Below, in pieces: positions 23,574-33,097 of a stretch of 64,000 nt of DNA (positions are counted from its first letter, which is position 1; every line of letters begins with the position of its first letter). The notes beneath the pieces were generated by a model. It was not told the origin of the DNA and searched no databases. It saw only the letters and a list, made by a program, of their open reading frames with translations. A program made the position numbers and the translations under genes. This DNA is from Roseiarcus sp963782255 (lineage in GTDB: Bacteria; Pseudomonadota; Alphaproteobacteria; Rhizobiales; Beijerinckiaceae), in assembly GCA_963782255.1 (NCBI GenBank), contig CAWAIS010000001.1, forward strand, positions 1-64,000. The letters are read 5' to 3'.

Positions 23574-26500
23574 TTGTTTGACGCTGTTTTTAACGAGGCT
23601 GTCTCCGGGTATTCAACAGGAGAAAAAGCCAGGGGCCGCGATATCATTGCCGCCCTTCGCGCCCTGAAAGAGATCGAGGGACGGGAGCCAAATGAAAACG
23701 AGCGCGGCATCCTGCGCCGTTTCCCCGGCTTTGGCTGCGTCGCCCTGTCGATTTTCCCCGACCCGAGGACCGGGCAATTCAGGGAAGGCTGGGAGCAGAT
23801 CGGGCGCGATCTTCAAGAGCTGCTCACCGAAGATGAGTATGCGTCAGCCCGGCGCACGACCTTCAACGCTTTCTACACGTCGCCTGTCGTCATGCGCGCG
23901 GCTTTCGCCGGGCTCGACCGTCTCGGGCTGCCGGCCGGAGCGCTCGTGCTTGAGCCGGGATGCGGAGCCGGGGGCTTCATGGGAGCGGCGCCGGCCGGCA
24001 TGCGCTTTGTCGGCGTCGAGATGGACAGCGTTTCGGGCAGGATCGCCCGCGCGCTCTATCCCGGCCATGATATCCGGATCGAAAACTTCCGCGACAGCCG
24101 TCTTCCGGCCGTCGATGCCGTGATCGGCAACGTGCCCTTCGCGGACATCCGCTACGAGCATGGCGCGCACCGTTTTTCCCTGCACGATTATTTCTTCGCC
24201 AGGTCGGTTGACGCGCTTGCGCCCGGCGGCCTGCTGGCGCTCGTCACCAGCCGGTTCACGCTCGACAAGCTGGACGGGAGCGCCCGCGAATATCTTGCGG
24301 CGCAGGCCGACTTCCTCGGCGCGATCCGCCTGCCCGACGAGGCCTTCAGGGATCAGGGCACGACCGTCGTTGCCGACATCGTCTTCCTCCGCAAGCGCCA
24401 TCCGGGCGCGGCCGGGGATCATGCGGGCAACTGGCTGAATCTCGTTACTCTCCCGCTCGATGGCGAGACGCAGGTGAACGCCTGGTTCGCAGAGCGCCCG
24501 GACATGGTTATGGGCGAATTCGCCATCGGGCGCGGCCGCTATGGCCGGAATACGCTCAAGGTGGACGCGCCGGCCGATTATGAGGACCGGCTGTTCCGTG
24601 CGCTGCGCAGCCTGCCCGAAGGCGTGTTCTCTGCCGTCCCGGTTGCGTCGCAAGCGGCTTATCAATCTGCCCCGGTCCCGGCCGGTCTCGGCGAAGGGTC
24701 GTTCCTGATCGAGGATGGGGCGATCCTGCAGATCGAGTGCGGGCGGATTCTCCCTGTCATGCATGGCCAGACGGCACTGCGCGCAGGCGAGGGCAAGATG
24801 AGCCGCCGGCTGGCCGCGCTGATCGAGCTGCGCGATCGCGCCCGCGAGGTCTTGAGGTCCCAGAATGAGGGATGGCCCGAGGATGAGCGCAGGGATGCCC
24901 GCAGGCGGCTGAACCGGGCCTATGACGCCTTCGTCCCGCTCTATGGCCCGATCAACAAGACGACCTTCTCGGTGAACGCGCAGGGAAACGAGGTTCGGCG
25001 CATGCCGAACCTGGTCAGGTTTCGCGAGGATCCGGACGCCTTTCTGGTCATGTCCCTCGAGGAATACGACGAGGCGACCGGGAAGGCCGCGAAATCGCGA
25101 ATCCTGCTGGAGGACGTGGTCGGGCCGGCTTCGCCGGTCACATCGGTTGCGACGGCCGAGGAAGGCTTGCTGGTCTCGCTCAATGAGCGCGGGCGGGTCG
25201 ATCTCGGCACTATCGCGGCGCTGTACGGCAAGGACGGGGATGCTGTTCTGGCCGAGCTGGGCGAGCTGGTATTCCTCGACCCCGAAACCGGCGCCTGGGA
25301 AACCCGCGACGCCTACCTGTCCGGGAACGTCCGGAGGAAGCTGACAGCGGCGCGGGAGGCGGGGTTCGAACGTAACATCAAGGCGCTTGAGGCGATCCAG
25401 CCGGAGGACATCCTCCCCGGCGATATCGACGCCAACCTCGGCGCGCCGTGGATTCCCGTCGATGTCATCCGCGCCTTCGCCGCCGATTTGTTCGACGTCG
25501 GCCAGCACTCGATACTGATCGACCATCTGCCGAAGGACGCGATCTGGAGCGTCGCAGGCGACCGCGACGCGGAAGGGTCGGTCGCCAATACCGAAGAGTT
25601 CGGGACCAAGCGCATCACTGGCCTCGCCCTGCTTGAGCAGGCGCTGAACCTCCGCGTCCCGAAAATCTATGACGAGATCCGCGACGCCAATGGCGGCACG
25701 AAGCGGGTGGTCAATCAGGAGCAGACCGTCGCCGCCATGGAAAAGCAGGGCCGCATCAAACAGCGCTTCTCGGGCTGGATTTTCAACGATCCCGATCGCG
25801 CGGAACGGCTGGTCGGGATTTACAACGACACGTTCAACACTCTGGTCGTGCGGACGTTCGACGGATCGCACCAGACCTTCCCGGGCATGAACCGGACCGT
25901 GAAGCTGGAGCCGCATCAGACAGCCGCCGTCTGGCGCGTCGTCAGCTCGGGCAACACGCTCCTCGCGCACGTCGTCGGCGCCGGCAAGACCTACGAGATG
26001 GCGGCTTCGGCGATGAAGCTCAAGCAGACCGGCCTTGTCCGCAAAAGCCTTATCGCCGTGCCGAACCATATGCTCGAACAATTCGGCAGGGAGTTCCTTC
26101 ACCTCTATCCGAACGCGCGGCTGCTGATCGCCGGCAAGGAAGACCTGGCCCGCGACCGCCGGAAGCTGCTGACGGCCAAAATCGCCACGGGCAACTGGGA
26201 CGCGATCGTCGTCACGCACAGCTCGTTCGAGCGCATCGGCATGTCGAGCGCCTTCCAGGAGGAATTTTTGAAGGGGGAAATCTCCGAATACCGGAGTCTT
26301 CTGATCGAGGCCAAAGCCGGCGAGGATAAGGGCCGGAATATCATCAAGACGCTCGAAAAACGCCTTGCGACGTTCGAGGACAAGCTGAAGGAGCTGACGG
26401 CAGGGGACAAGAAGGACGACGGGCTCGTATTCGACGACCTTGGCGTGGACCAGGTGTTTGTCGACGAGGCGCATTATTTCAAGAATCTGGCGACGCCGAC

Positions 26501-28705
26501 CAAGATGGACCGGGTCGCCGGCATTCAGACCGAGGGTTCTGAACGCGCGTTCGACCTGCTGATGAAGGCCCGCTACCTCGAACGGCGCACGCCGGGCCGG
26601 GGTCTTGTTTTCGCGACCGGCACGCCGATCAGCAACACGATGGTCGAGATGTACACGTTGCAGCGGTATCTCGCTCCGGCGTTGCTGGAAGAGCGCGGCA
26701 TCGGTCACTTCGACGCATGGGCTGCCTCCTTCGGCGAGGTCGTGCACACCATGGAAATCAGTCCGGACGGGTCTTCCCTGCGCTCGAACGCCCGGTTCTC
26801 CAGGTTCGTGAACCTGCCCGAGCTGCAGCAGATGTTCCGCTCATTCGCCGACGTGCAGACGGCGGACATGCTGAAACTGCCCGTTCCGGCGCTCAAGGGC
26901 GGCAAGGCCGCCGTCATATCCTGCCCGATGTCCGACGAGCAGAGGGAGATCCAGGCTGGCCTGGTCGCCCGCTACGAGCGGATCAGGCGAGGCGGCGTCA
27001 GCCCGAGAGACGACAACGCGCTGGCGATCACGACCGACGGCCGGAAGCTCGCCCTCGACGTCCGCCTCATCAGCCCGGATGCCGCGGGAAGCCCGGATTC
27101 CAAGCTGGCGGCCATGTTCAACAAAGCCGCCGGGATATGGCGCGGGACTGCGGATGTCAGGGCCACGCAGATGATCTTTTGCGATATGGGCGTGAACCCG
27201 ACAGGCTGGGGCTTTTCTGTCTACGAGGAGATCAAGCGGGGTCTGATGGATCGCGGCGTGCCGCGGGACGAGATCGCCGATATCGGCGACTCCGACACGG
27301 ACGCGAAAAAGGCCGCCCTGTTCGAGCGCATGCGCGCCGGCGCAGTCAGGTTCATGCTTGGATCGACGGCGAAAATGGGAACCGGGACGAACGTCCAGAC
27401 CCGGCTTTACGCCATGCATCATGTCGACGCGCCGTGGAAACCGGCCGAGATCGAGCAGCGCGACGGCCGGATTCTGCGTCAGGGCAACCGGAACGAGGAA
27501 GTTGAAATCTATCGGTATGTCACGGAAGGCTCGTTCGACGCCTATATGTGGCAGACCTTGCAGAGCAAGGCCCGGTTCATCGCCCAGGTCATGAAAGGCG
27601 ATGCCGGCCTGCGGCGGGCCTCCGACATCGGCGGGCAGGAGCTATCCTTCGCCGAAGTCAAGGCCATCGCCTCCGGCAACCCGGCCATCCTGACCCTTGC
27701 CGAGATCGAGGCGGACGTGCAGCGCCTGACCCTGTTGAAGCGCTCGCACGCGGACGAGCAATATCGCGCGCGCCAGCAGGTCAAGGTACCTGCCCGAGGA
27801 CATCGAGCGCCTGGCCCGGAAGGCCGAGGCCTGCGACGCCGATCATGCCCTTGCCGCCACGGCCGGCGGCGCGATCACGGTCGGCGGAGCGGGTCTATCG
27901 CGAGCGGGATAAAGCGATCGAGGCGATGAATGTCCTCCTGAAACAGCATCTTGCCAACGTCGTTTCCACGACGCGCAGATGGGAGGTCGGCGTCTATCGC
28001 GGCTTCACATTGACGCTTGAGGCGGACACGCAGCACAAGCCGGAGCTGATTTTCTCAGGGAAACGGTCATACCGGCGCGAGTTTGGCGGCGTCGCGGCCG
28101 GGAGCCTGTTCAACTCCATCGACAGCACGATTGAATCCCTTCCACGCGAGGCCCAAAGGGCGCGGGACGAGGCGCGGCTCAAGGCAAGCCAGCTTGAGGG
28201 CTTCAGGGCGCGCATGGGGCAGCGGTTCGAGCAGGAGGACCGGCTGGATCAATTGCAGCGGATCCGGTCGCGGCTCGAAGCCATTCTATCCGGCACGGAA
28301 GGCGAGCCGGGCGAGATCGGACGGCTGGTGGCCGATTATCAGGAAAACAAGAGTGGTCCGGCGACCGCTCCGCGCGCCAGGACCGAACCTGAATCGCCGC
28401 CGCCTGCGGAGATTGCGCAGATACCTGTTGAACCGGAAGCCGCCGCTGCCCCTCCTGTGGCCGGACCGCCGACGCCCGGCAAACTTGCCGGGGCATGGCC
28501 GCAGGCCCGCCTGTTCGCTGCGGCCGAAATCCCGACGACAACGAACCAGGCCGCGGCGTTGCGGGCCGTAGCGCCGAAACGCGGCAAACGCACTCAAGCA
28601 TGGGCGCAGGGTAGCCTGTTCGCCCCCGTCGAAACCCCGGCGCAAGCGAAGCCGGCCGCACAGCGGCGGACGGTGGAGAGGGCCGTCCAGCTTAGTTTGT
28701 TTTGA
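23574..28705 (+). pseudogene. giant DNA methylase-helicase, one frameshift, C-terminal clamp motif
   Basis: A fusion of about 1700 residues, of the N6-methylase/SNF2-like helicase type carried by plasmids and integrative elements. The order is a short N-terminal helical part, then methylase motif I LVLEPGCGAGGFMG near residue 125 and motif IV DAVIGNVPFADIRY near 185 (NVPF in place of NPPY). Helicase Walker A LLAHVVGAGKTYEMAASAMK is near 800, DEAH VFVDEAHYFKN near 965, GTPISNTMVEMYTLQ near 1015, and motif VI EIEQRDGRILRQGN near 1290. The frame breaks near 27785. The continuation is a coiled coil and a proline-rich linker ending VQLSLF, a canonical sliding-clamp motif. Such proteins may modify or remodel incoming DNA; their exact role is not settled. 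The start is a TTG and uncertain. Confidence 0.85.
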
Positions 28706-28797
28706 GGCTGGAACCTCGTGCGTCCGGGTCTGGCCGTGCCAGACTTCGGGCATGGTCAGACACGCCAAAGCCCCGCCCGTCCCTAGCCCGCCTGCCG

Positions 28798-29088
28798 ATG
28801 CTGTGGCAGGGGCGGCGCTCGTCCGTCGTGGTGAAGCTGTTCGACCGGCAGGACGGTGAAGGCGTCAACTGGCGCATGATAGCGGAAACCCTGTTCAAGG
28901 CCGCGCTCGATGTCCTCGACCGGCTGCCGGACGATCAGAGACAGGCCCTAGCCCGGCGCGTCTACACAGGCGCGTATGACCGGGCGGCGGGCAATGGGGC
29001 AGGGGAGACAGGGGGAAGCAAAAGCCCGGCTGTGGAGCCGTCTACAGCCAAGGCGGAAAAGGCCCCTCGGCCTCACGCGCCGCGCTAA
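28798..29088 (+). CDS. small hypothetical protein after the methylase-helicase
   Basis: About 96 residues. The core NWRMIAETLFKAALDVLDRL followed by PDDQRQALARRVYTGAYDRA is a clear pair of helices, and the tail is low-complexity. An alternative N-terminus in another frame (MVRHAKAPPVPSPPADAVAG at 28751) would need a frameshift near 28840 and may be the true start. The last 155 bases are duplicated in degenerate form at 29455-29608. Confidence 0.5.
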   Translation: MLWQGRRSSVVVKLFDRQDGEGVNWRMIAETLFKAALDVLDRLPDDQRQALARRVYTGAYDRAAGNGAGETGGSKSPAVEPSTAKAEKAPRPHAPR

Positions 29089-29608
29089 CTTCGCCGCGCC
29101 CTCGGAAACCCCGCGCGGCGGGCCTCAAACATCATTCTTAAGTATATAATTTGCTTTTCCCTCTTCGTTCTGTTATTTCAGCCTAAAATACTCTCAGAAA
29201 TAACGAAAGGCGAAGCTGATAACAACCGAAGATGATCCGCCCACCCAGAATGTCGAAAAAACACAACACGCAATCCATCTGCTTGACGGCGTGGTGCAAT
29301 GTCTTGTCGAAACCGGAACCGCTGTTCCGGTCATAATCGGGGCTTTAGTCGAACTCGGCGTGAAAACTGCGCGGCGTGACCCTGAAGCCGAGGCATTGCA
29401 CCTTGAAGTCCTCGCATTGGCACTAACACAGGCGGCGCGAACTGCGCGAGAAGGGATCAGAGACAGGCCCTAGCCCGGCGCGTCTAGACAGGCGCGTATG
29501 ACCGGGCGGCGGGTAACAGGGCAGGGGAGACAGGGGGAAGCAAAGGCCACGCTGTAGAGCGTCCTAAAGCCAAGGCTGAAAAGGCCCCTCGGCCTCATGC
29601 GCCGCGCT
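28933..29608 (+). repeat. imperfect direct duplication of 155 bp, 522 bp apart
   Basis: 28933-29087 (starting GATCAGAGACAGGCCCTAGC) recurs at 29455-29608 with substitutions that introduce stops. The second copy truncates the small gene 29291-29473 and has no open frame of its own. The pattern fits a tandem duplication or a cassette inserted between the copies. Confidence 0.8.
29291..29473 (+). CDS. small helical hypothetical protein
   Basis: A 60-residue frame from GTG 29291. Upstream codons stay open to about 29216 (ITTEDDPPTQNVEKTQHAIH), but no ATG is present, so the start may be a CTG there, giving about 85 residues. The sequence VVQCLVETGTAVPVIIGALV is a moderately hydrophobic helix. Its C-terminus (GIRDRP) lies in the degenerate repeat, so the original end was probably replaced. 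Confidence 0.4.
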   Translation: MVQCLVETGTAVPVIIGALVELGVKTARRDPEAEALHLEVLALALTQAARTAREGIRDRP

Positions 29609-29670
29609 CGTTTTTTCGAGGTCGTTTCCTGAATGCGCATTATAGCACTTGGCGTAATTGCGCGCTTTCG

Positions 29671-29805
29671 TCAGTCGAGATGCGCAACCCTGCCGCATTT
29701 CATACATTCAACGTAGGATTCTATTTCTGCAATATTCTCGATAACCATGCCGTTGCAGTGTTTACAGCGTGGGGCAAGCAACCAATTCCAGATTTTTTGT
29801 AGCAT
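29671..29805 (-). CDS. 44-residue zinc-ribbon peptide
   Basis: MLQKIWNWLLAPRCKHCNGM followed by ESYVECMKCGRVAHLD gives two CxxC knuckles 18 residues apart, a complete miniature zinc ribbon. A longer form starting at 29904 is possible but would run into the divergent glycosyltransferase start. It marks the switch to AT-richer cargo. Role unknown. Confidence 0.45.
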   Translation of the reverse strand: MLQKIWNWLLAPRCKHCNGMVIENIAEIESYVECMKCGRVAHLD

Positions 29806-29891
29806 CTCGACGTTCTCAACTCTGTTCCCTGCGCTATAGTTATAACAATTTTGTGGTACGCGCAAACGAGAGTTGGTACAACCCGCCTGAC

Positions 29892-31007
29892 ATGAACGTA
29901 ACACAAAGCACTGACGGCCCTTTTTTGGTCATTACCCGCCATGACTTCCGCACCCACCGGAAAGCTAATCTGCATTTTATTGCCGAAGAACTATCTAAGC
30001 GCGGAACGACGCGCTTTTTCTCTTTCGGCTTTAGCCTGCTGTCATATCTAAAGGATGATCCACGGCTGTCTCTTTGGGGCCGCTCTAACCGCGTTGAAAC
30101 AGTCGATGCCGTAGACTGTTATCTATGGAAAACAATGCTTCATCCGGTTAACCTCAGGATGCGTCGTCTCGACAAGCTTGAGGAGATGCTATTCCGATGG
30201 TACAGAAACATGACCCCTCGAATATTCCGGCGCTGGATCGCGGAAAGCACGGTTATCCTTATTGAATCAGGATTTCCAATTATATTCATTCGGCTGTGCC
30301 AGAAGATCAACCCGGATGCGGCGATTTTGTATATTGCATCTGATGGTCTTAAAACAATCAACTGTGCCAATTTTATCCTCCGGGAGTTCACTACCTTAGC
30401 GCCAACCCTGAACAGGCTGTGCCTGATGTCTCGCCTCCTGTCGGAGGAAATGCCGGAGGGCAGTTCATTGTGTTTTATTCCGCATGGCATAGATAAAAGC
30501 ATTACGAACCACATCAATCCATCACCCTACGAAGGCGGGATAAACGCTGTTTCCGTGGGTTCAATGTTGTTCGATGCTTCATTTTTTAACATGGCGGCCT
30601 CCGCCTTTCCGGGAATTACTTTTCATGTCATCGGGGGCGGCGCGAGCGCTGCTATGCTGTCTGGGCCTAATATCAAGGTTTATGGCGAAGTGCCGTTTCT
30701 TAAAACGATACCGTATATCAAGCATGCTCATATCGGCATTGCTCCTTATAACGGACAGGACGTCGCTCCGTTTCTTGCCGATACGTCTATGAAACTGATG
30801 CAATATGAATTTTTCGGCGTTCCGGCCGTTTGTCCGCAAGTGGTGACGGGCGCACGCCCCGGTCGGTTTGGCTATAGACCCGGCGATGCACAATCAATTC
30901 ACGATGCGATTGGAAACGCGCTCGAATGCGGTCGCTTTCCAGCCACGCGCTTCCTTAGCTGGTCGGAGGTCACTGACAGGATACTTGACTTGGAAACATT
31001 CTTATAG
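29892..31007 (+). CDS. GumK-like glycosyltransferase (GT70)
   Basis: Retaining-fold GT-B enzyme of 371 residues, resembling GumK, the glucuronosyltransferase of xanthan synthesis. N-terminal signature: ITRHDFRTHRKANLHFIAEE, then RFFSFGFSLLSYLKDDPRLS. The middle has WIAESTVILIESGFPIIF, and the C-terminal donor domain has FHVIGGGASAAMLSGPNIKV and IAPYNGQDVAPFLADTSMKL. It would add a uronic acid to a lipid-linked sugar at the inner membrane face. It heads a run of rightward glycan genes. AT-rich codon use differs from the mobilization genes, which points to separate acquisition. Confidence 0.8.
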   Translation: MNVTQSTDGPFLVITRHDFRTHRKANLHFIAEELSKRGTTRFFSFGFSLLSYLKDDPRLSLWGRSNRVETVDAVDCYLWKTMLHPVNLRMRRLDKLEEMLFRWYRNMTPRIFRRWIAESTVILIESGFPIIFIRLCQKINPDAAILYIASDGLKTINCANFILREFTTLAPTLNRLCLMSRLLSEEMPEGSSLCFIPHGIDKSITNHINPSPYEGGINAVSVGSMLFDASFFNMAASAFPGITFHVIGGGASAAMLSGPNIKVYGEVPFLKTIPYIKHAHIGIAPYNGQDVAPFLADTSMKLMQYEFFGVPAVCPQVVTGARPGRFGYRPGDAQSIHDAIGNALECGRFPATRFLSWSEVTDRILDLETFL

Positions 31008-31072
31008 CAAATGCAAAGACTATTTGAGACCCCATTTCCATCACATCCGAGTGCTCTTTTAGGAGGCATGTT

Positions 31073-31822
31073 ATGATTGACACGTACGTTATAAATTTAG
31101 ACCGCAATTCTGAGCGTCTTCAGGCCATGCGCGAACGATTTTCAACTCTCGGCATAGAGTTTGAACGGTTCTCCGCTTGTGATGCGCGCAATCTTCCTGC
31201 TGCCGAAATCGAGGAATTTAAGTCGCTCAGGCCCGGTGGATTCTGGGGACATGTGGGGAAGATAGGATGCTTCAGAAGTCATTTTAAATTGTGGGAAATA
31301 GTTGCGCAAGGCAATGAACATTACGTGGCTATCTTTGAAGACGATCTGCACGTTTCTGACGATCTGCACTTGTTCCTAGACGGTCACATTCCACCAGCGG
31401 GGGCCGATCTTATACGGCTTGAAACAACAAGAAACCGTGCACGGTTCACAGGACAAGCTATATCCTGGCATGGCCGCAGATTAAGGAGGCTGGATTCAAC
31501 TGTTTATGGCACGGGTGCGTACATCATCAGCAAGGAAGGTGCGAGGAAAATTCTTGCCTACCCACCAAATCTGCATCTGAATACAGACGTGACGCTGCTG
31601 TGTCGTAAGAGATCGCTCATTGCGCGATCCCTCAGGGTTTTTCAAGTCGATCCTGCGCCGTGCATTCAAGATAAATTCTTCCATAAGGATTTGTCGAAAA
31701 TAGTGTTCGCAAGCGATATTGAGCCGAACGGCTATCACGTTATATCGACGCCATTGCCGCAGAAGCTTGTCGGCGCGGCGTACAGAACCTTGCGGGGTCA
31801 CAAGCGCGTTGATTATCGTTGA
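31073..31822 (+). CDS. family 25 glycosyltransferase (LPS-type)
   Basis: A 249-residue GT25 protein. The N-terminus DTYVINLDRNSERLQAMRER is the family signature. KIGCFRSHFKLWEIVAQGNE and the acidic metal/donor site VAIFEDDLHVSDDLHLF follow, then YGTGAYIISKEGARKILAYP. GT25 enzymes add galactose or related sugars to lipooligosaccharide or capsule cores. AGGAGG lies upstream of the start. It is the second gene in the glycan run. Confidence 0.9.
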   Translation: MIDTYVINLDRNSERLQAMRERFSTLGIEFERFSACDARNLPAAEIEEFKSLRPGGFWGHVGKIGCFRSHFKLWEIVAQGNEHYVAIFEDDLHVSDDLHLFLDGHIPPAGADLIRLETTRNRARFTGQAISWHGRRLRRLDSTVYGTGAYIISKEGARKILAYPPNLHLNTDVTLLCRKRSLIARSLRVFQVDPAPCIQDKFFHKDLSKIVFASDIEPNGYHVISTPLPQKLVGAAYRTLRGHKRVDYR

Positions 31823-31857
31823 AGTGAATTATATATGATCGGATATTCTCGGTGCTG

Positions 31858-32367
31858 ATGCTTTTCGAAGACCTTAAATGCTATCGGGAGGGGTTGTTAG
31901 CACAAGGTTTTTGGGCGTTACAGGTCCATCGTCTTGGATCTGTTCGAAGACATGTTCGCTATGGCTTTATCAGAAAGCCTATAGGGTTTGCTCATGCTGT
32001 CATGGCAAAGTTATGCGAATTGCTTTTTGGAATCACAATCGGGAGAAACGCAGTATTAGGCCGCAGACTTACTATCGAACACTACGGACATATCATAATC
32101 CACGGCAACGCGGTTATTGGCGACGATGTGACAATTCGCCAAGGCGTGACCATAGGGAACCGCTACACGGACAGGCCATTAGAAGCGCCGGTCATCGGTT
32201 CCCGCGTGAACATCGGAGCCGGTGCCGCTTTGCTGGGAAACATCGTCATCGGGGATGATGTCGATATAGGCGCTAATGCAGTCGTTTTGCGCGACGTGCC
32301 GAGTAACCACATAGCCGTAGGGGTTCCCGCACGGATACTGCCGAAGAAGCAAAGGACCGGCTTGTAA
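31858..32367 (+). CDS. serine acetyltransferase-like hexapeptide acyltransferase
   Basis: A 169-residue left-handed beta-helix protein. The helical N-terminus FEDLKCYREGLLAQGFWALQ resembles the CysE-like proteins of polysaccharide loci. Hexapeptide coils follow (IIHGNAVIGDDVTIRQGVTI, VNIGAGAALLGNIVIGDDVD), ending NHIAVGVPARILPKK. In a glycan cluster it more likely acetylates a sugar than serine. The catalytic His is probably in IEHYGHIIIH. Start 31858 is chosen over 31852. Confidence 0.85.
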   Translation: MLFEDLKCYREGLLAQGFWALQVHRLGSVRRHVRYGFIRKPIGFAHAVMAKLCELLFGITIGRNAVLGRRLTIEHYGHIIIHGNAVIGDDVTIRQGVTIGNRYTDRPLEAPVIGSRVNIGAGAALLGNIVIGDDVDIGANAVVLRDVPSNHIAVGVPARILPKKQRTGL

Positions 32368-32371
32368 CCCA

Positions 32372-32923
32372 ATGCCTAAGATCAGCACCCTTTATAGTTC
32401 GTTACGACTACAGGCTCTTTTGAGGTTGAAGAAAGCGAATATAAGCGGCCTTGTCATCTCCGTAGGGAAACCCCCGCGCATTTTTAACGAAGGAGCGATA
32501 GACCTCGGCGACCGGGTGTTTTTCCGCACCGTTTATCAAAGGATTTCGCTGACTGTACGACAAGGGGCCTCTCTAAAGATTGGAAGCAGGACCTTAGTAA
32601 ACGAAGGCTGCAAGATCGTGGCGGTCGTCGGCATCGAAATCGGTGAAAACTGCCTTTTGGGCGATGGCGTGACGATATACGACACAAGCTTCCACGCTGC
32701 CGATGAGGGAAAAGCCCCGCACGTTGCGCCGGTGAAGCTGGGGCGAAATGTCTGGCTTGCCCGCTCTGTGATCGTGCTTCCGGGCGTTGAGATAGGTGAC
32801 CACTCGGTAATTGGTGCAGGCTCGGTTGTGACAAAGAGTATCCCGCCGCGCAAATTTGCGGCAGGCGTTCCGGCGTGCGTTATCCGCGATATTACCTGTT
32901 CCGACAAGTTCCGTAGAGACTAA
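32372..32923 (+). CDS. hexapeptide acyltransferase (WcaF/maltose O-acetyltransferase-like)
   Basis: A 183-residue left-handed beta-helix acyltransferase, four bases after the previous stop. Hexapeptide coils run from IDLGDRVFF to GDHSVIGAGSVVTKSIPPRK. The conserved catalytic segment is GVTIYDTSFHAADEGKAPHV, and the end is FAAGVPACVIRD. Probably acetylates a saccharide product of the two glycosyltransferases. Confidence 0.88.
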   Translation: MPKISTLYSSLRLQALLRLKKANISGLVISVGKPPRIFNEGAIDLGDRVFFRTVYQRISLTVRQGASLKIGSRTLVNEGCKIVAVVGIEIGENCLLGDGVTIYDTSFHAADEGKAPHVAPVKLGRNVWLARSVIVLPGVEIGDHSVIGAGSVVTKSIPPRKFAAGVPACVIRDITCSDKFRRD

Positions 32924-32955
32924 CACGTATAGATTATCCTAAAAAGAAAGAGATC

Positions 32956-33078
32956 ATGAAAAAGATAACTCAGGCCTTGGCCAGAAAAATCCATACTCGT
33001 TTGTTCTTTATCGCAAGAGATTGGCGGAGCGCGTGGGCTTCAGCCATTTTAGGAAGCGCTGGTAGACTGTCTGGTTAG
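32956..33078 (+). pseudogene. 40-codon stub, possible truncated acyltransferase
   Basis: ATG at 32956 after AAAGAAAGAGA opens a 40-residue frame: KKITQALARKIHTRLFFIAR then RDWRSAWASAILGSAGRLSG. The start resembles the helical lead-in of hexapeptide acyltransferases, which normally continues into the beta-helix after the final glycine. Here a stop follows at once, then the convergent esterase. A deleted fifth glycan gene is the likely reading. Confidence 0.4.
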
Positions 33079-33097
33079 GTGCGCTCACACCTAGAAT

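Noticed and set aside
23844..26747. 967-codon leftward frame
   Set aside because: A shadow of the rightward methylase-helicase: GC-rich third positions keep the reverse frame open. It has no domain, and the plus-strand gene has clear motifs.
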